Of a DNA stretch of 9,444 nt, positions 6,863 to 9,444 are shown piece after piece. Source of the DNA: an uncultured Collinsella sp. (GTDB lineage Bacteria; Actinomycetota; Coriobacteriia; Coriobacteriales; Coriobacteriaceae). Made by a program: the position numbers and the translations under genes. Numbering within the stretch: position 1 is the stretch's first letter; every line of letters begins with the position of its first letter. The DNA lies in NCBI GenBank assembly GCA_902478865.1, contig CABSNA010000046.1, positions 1-9,444 of the forward strand. The letters run 5' to 3'. The notes under the pieces were generated by a model. That model was not told the origin of the DNA. It searched no databases and worked only from the letters and a program-made list of their open reading frames with translations.

Positions 6863-8215
6863 TTAGGCAAGAAGCCACTTCCATGCGGGCACAGCGTGTA
6901 CCACACCGCGCTCGCATGGAATATCGGCCTGCTCATCCATGGTAACGATTGTCGACTCACCAAGATCGAATTGGGCCATCGAGGCATCAAGCGCGGCAAT
7001 TTCGCGCTCGCGCGTTTTCTCGCTTGCCATATCCGTACTCACCTGAATCAGGCCATAAGCCTGCATAAGAAGCGCATCCCCGGCCACAAAGTCCACCTCA
7101 TGGCTTTTATTCTTCTCTTTGATCAGCAGGCGGCAGACCGAACCGGACCGCACGGCTGGAGTCCTTCTTCTGAGCGCATTGAACACCGCAGTCTCGAGCC
7201 TCTGGCCCTGATCAAATGCCGATGCGGGAGAGAATGCTCCGAACATCGCAGGATCGACAGCGTAGACTTTAGATGCGGACCGCGCATTATTTGCAAGTGA
7301 GCGCGTGAACTCCGGCACCGAAAACAACAGGTAGGCGTCCTCGTAATACTCAAGTAAGTCGCCGAGCGAATTACGACTGACGGGTATCTGCCTACTTTTG
7401 AACTCGTTGTACACCTTGTTCACTGACAGCTCTCGTGCCGAAGATGCCATACACCGCGTCAGGAACAGTGAAGCCAAACGAGGGTTCTTGATGTCGTAGC
7501 GCTCAACGACGTCCATGGCGACCGTTCGCGACGCATATTCCTGTAGCAGCTGAATCGCGTCCGCGGGCGTCTGCTCTAGCGTCGCGATGAATCCCCCTCG
7601 CTCAAGATATCCGATCAGATGATGTCGAAGCAGTGCTGCATCGCTCGATGAAAAGGGTGCATCCGGCTCAGGAACGCTCCCCGTCTTATATCGGACGTAT
7701 TCCGAAAAACTCAACGGAAACAGCTCTCGCACAAGAGAGCGGCCCCTGAACTCGCTCTTAAGTTCCGAGGACAGCATCTTAGAAGAAGATCCCGTCACGT
7801 AGACGGTCGCTTTCTCCGTATCGACCACACGCCGCAGAAACGCACCCCATTCGGGAATTTCCTGGATTTCATCGAAGAAAATGTAGGCACCCTCGGTTCG
7901 AGCAGCAGGATATAACGCATAGAATGTATCGAGCACGTCCGCTAGCAGCGACGGCTCATACGGACGCAAGCGCTCATCCTCAAAATTGAAATAAAGCATC
8001 CGGTCAAGCTCGATACCTTGACTCTGAAGCCGCTGCATCTCCTGATACAGGCGATACGTCTTTCCACAACGACGGGCTCCCACAATCACATTTACGATGT
8101 TGTCGCGCTTGGGTTCCTGCGGGTTTCCCAGATCAAGGTCGCGCTCAAAGACCTGTGGAACTCCTTGTTGCTCAAAGTCCTTTATTTTCTGGGCCACCAA
8201 GTCGTTGAATGCCAT
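6863..8215 (-). CDS. AAA+ ATPase with C-terminal DUF4143-like domain
   Basis: This 450-residue protein matches the AAA_14 plus DUF4143 family of ATPases common in gut anaerobes, whose cellular role is not settled. The N-terminal ATPase domain has a Walker A motif GARRCGKT (46-53), Walker B YIFFDEIQEI (111-120) with D115 and E116, and a sensor-1-like TGSSSKML (141-148). FRGRSLVRELFPLSFSEYV (156-174) is the characteristic family signature. Residues about 270-410 correspond to DUF4143, which has a PD-(D/E)xK-nuclease-like fold; here HEVDFVAGD (372-380) and LIQVSTD (389-395) occupy the core strands, but the usual lysine after the second strand is not seen, so nuclease activity is doubtful. The start has GGAG 4 nt upstream. 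The gene is monocistronic, its promoter region is AT-rich and palindromic, and it is flanked on both sides by GGGACGGGG repeats, which suggests acquisition or an accessory role. Base composition looks lower in GC than its neighbours. Confidence 0.9.
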   Translation of the reverse strand: MAFNDLVAQKIKDFEQQGVPQVFERDLDLGNPQEPKRDNIVNVIVGARRCGKTYRLYQEMQRLQSQGIELDRMLYFNFEDERLRPYEPSLLADVLDTFYALYPAARTEGAYIFFDEIQEIPEWGAFLRRVVDTEKATVYVTGSSSKMLSSELKSEFRGRSLVRELFPLSFSEYVRYKTGSVPEPDAPFSSSDAALLRHHLIGYLERGGFIATLEQTPADAIQLLQEYASRTVAMDVVERYDIKNPRLASLFLTRCMASSARELSVNKVYNEFKSRQIPVSRNSLGDLLEYYEDAYLLFSVPEFTRSLANNARSASKVYAVDPAMFGAFSPASAFDQGQRLETAVFNALRRRTPAVRSGSVCRLLIKEKNKSHEVDFVAGDALLMQAYGLIQVSTDMASEKTREREIAALDASMAQFDLGESTIVTMDEQADIPCERGVVHAVPAWKWLLA

Positions 8216-8223
8216 GATTCTCC

Positions 8224-8283
8224 AATCTTGCTTATATGCTAATCAAGATTATATCGATTCTTGATTAGCAGGAGAGCAAGATT
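8224..8283. promoter_or_regulatory. Nested palindrome overlapping the ATPase promoter
   Basis: Inner arms TGCTAATCAAGA (8237-8248) and TCTTGATTAGCA (8259-8270) are perfectly complementary. Outer arms AATCTTGCT (8224-8232) and AGCAAGATT (8275-8283) are also complementary, with 4-nt breaks on each side, so 60 bp form a symmetric structure. The centre contains a perfect TATAAT on the minus strand (8253-8248), well placed for the ATPase start at 8215; no good -35 is seen, only TTGCTC 20 bp away. A further half copy, ATCTTGATTA, lies at 8291-8300. The simplest reading is a repressor operator over the -10 element; a cruciform or small mobile-element remnant is possible. From 8301 to 8375 I see no gene or signal. 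Confidence 0.65.
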
Positions 8284-8375
8284 TATGCGTATCTTGATTA
8301 ATTGGTGAGCATATTTTTCTGTTACTGGTCTCCCGGAGGATGTCGAACGGCTGAGGGGCCACCAAGCTCGAGAGA

Positions 8376-8451
8376 ATGATTTTTCTGGGACGGGGATTTA
8401 ATAATCATTTTGTACCGAATGATTATTAAATCCCCGTCCCAGAAAAATCAT
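8376..8451. repeat. Paired GGGACGGGG-core repeats (copies C and D) forming a perfect 34-bp inverted repeat
   Basis: Arm 8376-8409 is exactly complementary to 8418-8451, with an 8-nt loop between. Each arm is itself an element of about 33 bp: ATGATT, then TTTCT, the core GGGACGGGG, an AT-rich ATTTAAT, and AATCAT. The layout copies that of elements A and B, a self-complementary border enclosing the same core, but the border sequence is different. It lies in the gap between the divergently read ends of the ATPase promoter and the small gene, with no coding potential. Confidence 0.85.
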
Positions 8452-8473
8452 CAGGCAGGCGGGAGGGGGCAAA

Positions 8474-8508
8474 AGTAGCTAAAAAAGCCCCGTCCCAAAT
8501 GAGCTACT
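8474..8508 (-). repeat. GGGACGGGG-core hairpin repeat, copy E
   Basis: Borders AGTAGCT (8474-8480) and AGCTACT (8502-8508) are complementary and enclose the core in the minus orientation. Compared with copy A (6738-6772) it is identical at 32 of 35 positions, and the outermost G-C pair is replaced by A-T, a paired change. It overlaps by one base the stop codon of the small gene. A second pairing is possible on the minus strand between GGGACGGGGC and GCCCCCTCCC (8470-8461), with one mismatch, so it may act as that gene's terminator. Confidence 0.75.
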
Positions 8509-8702
8509 TAGCGCCAGGGGTCGGCTTCGAAGAGGGGCTCGCGCTCGGGGCGGCGATCGCTGTAGGGATCGTAGCCGTCGTCGTCCTCGTTCTCGGCGCG
8601 GATATAGGGGTCGCGCGGCTTGGGTGCCGGCTTAGGCGCAGGCTTGGGTGCGGCGGGTGCGGCATCGGTCGCCGGCGTGTTCGTCTTGTTCTTGTCTGTC
8701 AT
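8508..8702 (-). CDS. Small Pro/Ala/Lys-rich protein, function unknown
   Basis: The 64-residue product begins MTDKNKTNTPATDA, continues with a Pro-Ala-Pro-Lys repeat (APKPAPKPAPKP, about residues 17-28), and ends in an acidic, Tyr- and Arg-containing tail (YIRAENEDDDGYDPYSDRRPEREPLFEADPWR region). There is no signal peptide, membrane segment or cysteine. I chose the start at 8702 because AAGGAG lies 8 nt upstream; the in-frame ATG at 8720 would place that ribosome-binding site inside the coding region. It follows clpB on the same strand, but a strong terminator stands between them and only about 50 bp, without an evident promoter, separate that terminator from the start codon. It could depend on read-through from clpB. 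The repeat region suggests a flexible linker or adaptor; I recognise no family. Confidence 0.65.
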   Translation of the reverse strand: MTDKNKTNTPATDAAPAAPKPAPKPAPKPRDPYIRAENEDDDGYDPYSDRRPEREPLFEADPWR

Positions 8703-8752
8703 CTGCGCATCTCCTTGCATCGCATCCGTTCAACATCATCGATTGTCGCACG

Positions 8753-8789
8753 AAAAAGGGCGGCGGATCCAATTGGATCCGCCGCCCTT
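8753..8789 (-). terminator. Strong rho-independent terminator after clpB
   Basis: A fully palindromic 34-bp stretch (8756-8789) has arms AAGGGCGGCGGATCCAA and TTGGATCCGCCGCCCTT. On the minus strand the stem is followed by five T residues (8757-8753, overlapping the end of the stem). It starts 43 nt after the clpB stop codon, so it is placed to end the clpB transcript. The centre is the symmetric GGATCCAATTGGATCC. Confidence 0.9.
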
Positions 8790-8832
8790 GGCGTTTTGCG
8801 ATGAGGGGCGGTTTTAGAGCCGGTCCCAAAAT

Positions 8833-9444
8833 CTACTCGGCGTCTGGAACCTCGTAGGTGGCCGTCGGCGTGTTGTCGCACACGACGGTAAAGCCGCCGT
8901 CCTTGTCGGCATCGACCGTCACCTGATCGCCCTCGCGCACCGTACCGTCGATAATAGCGGCGGCAATGGCATCCACGACCTCGCGCTGCACGAGACGCTT
9001 GAGCGGACGGGCGCCAAAGACCGGGTCCAGGCCGCCCACGGCGAGCATCTGCTTGGCCGCCGGGGTGATGGCAAGCGTCATGCGCTCCTTGGCCAGACGT
9101 GCGCGGACGTCGGCGAGCTGAATATCGACGATCTTTTCGATCTGCGCCATGCCGAGCGGATGGAACACCACGATATCGTCGATACGGTTGAGGAACTCGG
9201 GGCGGAAGGTCTGAGCCATGGCCGCGTCGACCTGATGGCGCATCTCCTCCTCGTCCTTGCCGGAAAGCTCGGCGATAGCCTTGGAGCCCACGTTAGACGT
9301 CATGATGATGATCGTGTTCTTGAAGGACACCTGGCGACCCTGGCCATCGGTCAGACGGCCGTCGTCGAGCACCTGCAGCAGCACGTTGAAGACATCCGGA
9401 TGGGCCTTCTCCATCTCGTCGAGCAAGATCACGGAGTACGGACG
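8833..9444 (-). CDS. clpB: ATP-dependent disaggregase ClpB (C-terminal 203 residues, 5' end outside window)
   Basis: ClpB is the hexameric Hsp100 chaperone that pulls polypeptides out of aggregates together with DnaK. The visible part is the second AAA+ module. It opens with RPYSVILLDEMEKAHPDVFN, which includes Walker B (visible residues 5-10), then VLLQVLDDGRLTDGQGRQV. FKNTIIIMTSNVGSKA carries the sensor-1 Asn (residue 51). RPEFLNRIDDIVVFHPL contains the arginine-finger region, and GLDPVFGARPLKRLVQREV holds the sensor-2 arginine. The wording LTDGQGR with FKNT, rather than the LTDSKGR typical of ClpC, and the short C-terminal tail favour ClpB over ClpA or ClpC. The full protein is normally about 860 residues, so roughly three quarters lies beyond the right edge. 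The reading frame is open to the last base. A GTG inside the Walker B region is not a start. A terminator follows the gene. Confidence 0.95.
   Translation of the reverse strand, partial: RPYSVILLDEMEKAHPDVFNVLLQVLDDGRLTDGQGRQVSFKNTIIIMTSNVGSKAIAELSGKDEEEMRHQVDAAMAQTFRPEFLNRIDDIVVFHPLGMAQIEKIVDIQLADVRARLAKERMTLAITPAAKQMLAVGGLDPVFGARPLKRLVQREVVDAIAAAIIDGTVREGDQVTVDADKDGGFTVVCDNTPTATYEVPDAE

Noticed and set aside
8301..8375. Short frame after GGAGG at about 8335-8339
   Set aside because: The ATG following it is closed by a stop after four codons, so it gives no credible product.
6736..8508. CRISPR array
   Set aside because: The repeats are few, in mixed orientation, irregularly spaced and separated by a whole gene; there are no spacers of uniform length and no cas genes.
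8499..8804. Plus-strand open frame of 101 codons opposite the small Pro-rich gene
   Set aside because: It starts inside repeat copy E and reads through the perfect clpB terminator palindrome, and the minus-strand frame has the better ribosome-binding site.

Overview
The window looks like a stretch of a high-GC, anaerobic gut actinobacterial chromosome, most likely class Coriobacteriia and possibly Collinsella. This rests on codon use, on a large Fe-S flavoprotein beside a hydrogenase maturation gene, and on a DUF5692-type membrane protein. No rRNA or marker gene fixes the taxon, so this is inference.

Layout, left to right. (1) 1-171, minus: the N-terminal part of a HypA nickel chaperone, cut by the window edge. 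(2) 219-250: a hairpin. (3) 268-3045, minus: a 925-residue multi-Fe-S, GltD-like FAD oxidoreductase. (4) 3046-3235: a divergent control region with two perfect 15-bp palindromes and a third degenerate copy. (5) 3236-3898, plus: a TetR-type regulator, then 3962-4969, plus: a polytopic DUF5692-like membrane protein, closed by a strong terminator at 5038-5075. (6) 5224-6720, plus: a single-pass membrane protein with an acidic N-terminus and a large external region. (7) 6863-8215, minus: an AAA_14/DUF4143-type ATPase with an AT-rich, palindromic promoter. (8) 8508-8702, minus: a small Pro/Ala/Lys-rich protein. (9) 8833-9444, minus: the C-terminal end of ClpB, followed by a strong terminator.

The regulator, the membrane protein and the divergent flavoprotein form the most coherent unit. 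A TetR-type protein probably binds the shared intergenic palindromes and controls both sides, so a membrane protein of unknown function and a soluble NAD(P)H/Fe-S oxidoreductase may share a substrate or signal. HypA downstream of the flavoprotein fits a hydrogen or anaerobic redox setting, but a hairpin separates the two genes.

The second notable layer is a family of short intergenic repeats around the ATPase gene (6736-6774, 6810-6846, 8376-8408, 8419-8451, 8474-8508). All share the core GGGACGGGG enclosed by self-complementary flanks. The flanks differ in sequence between copies but stay complementary, which points to a selected or mobilised hairpin element.
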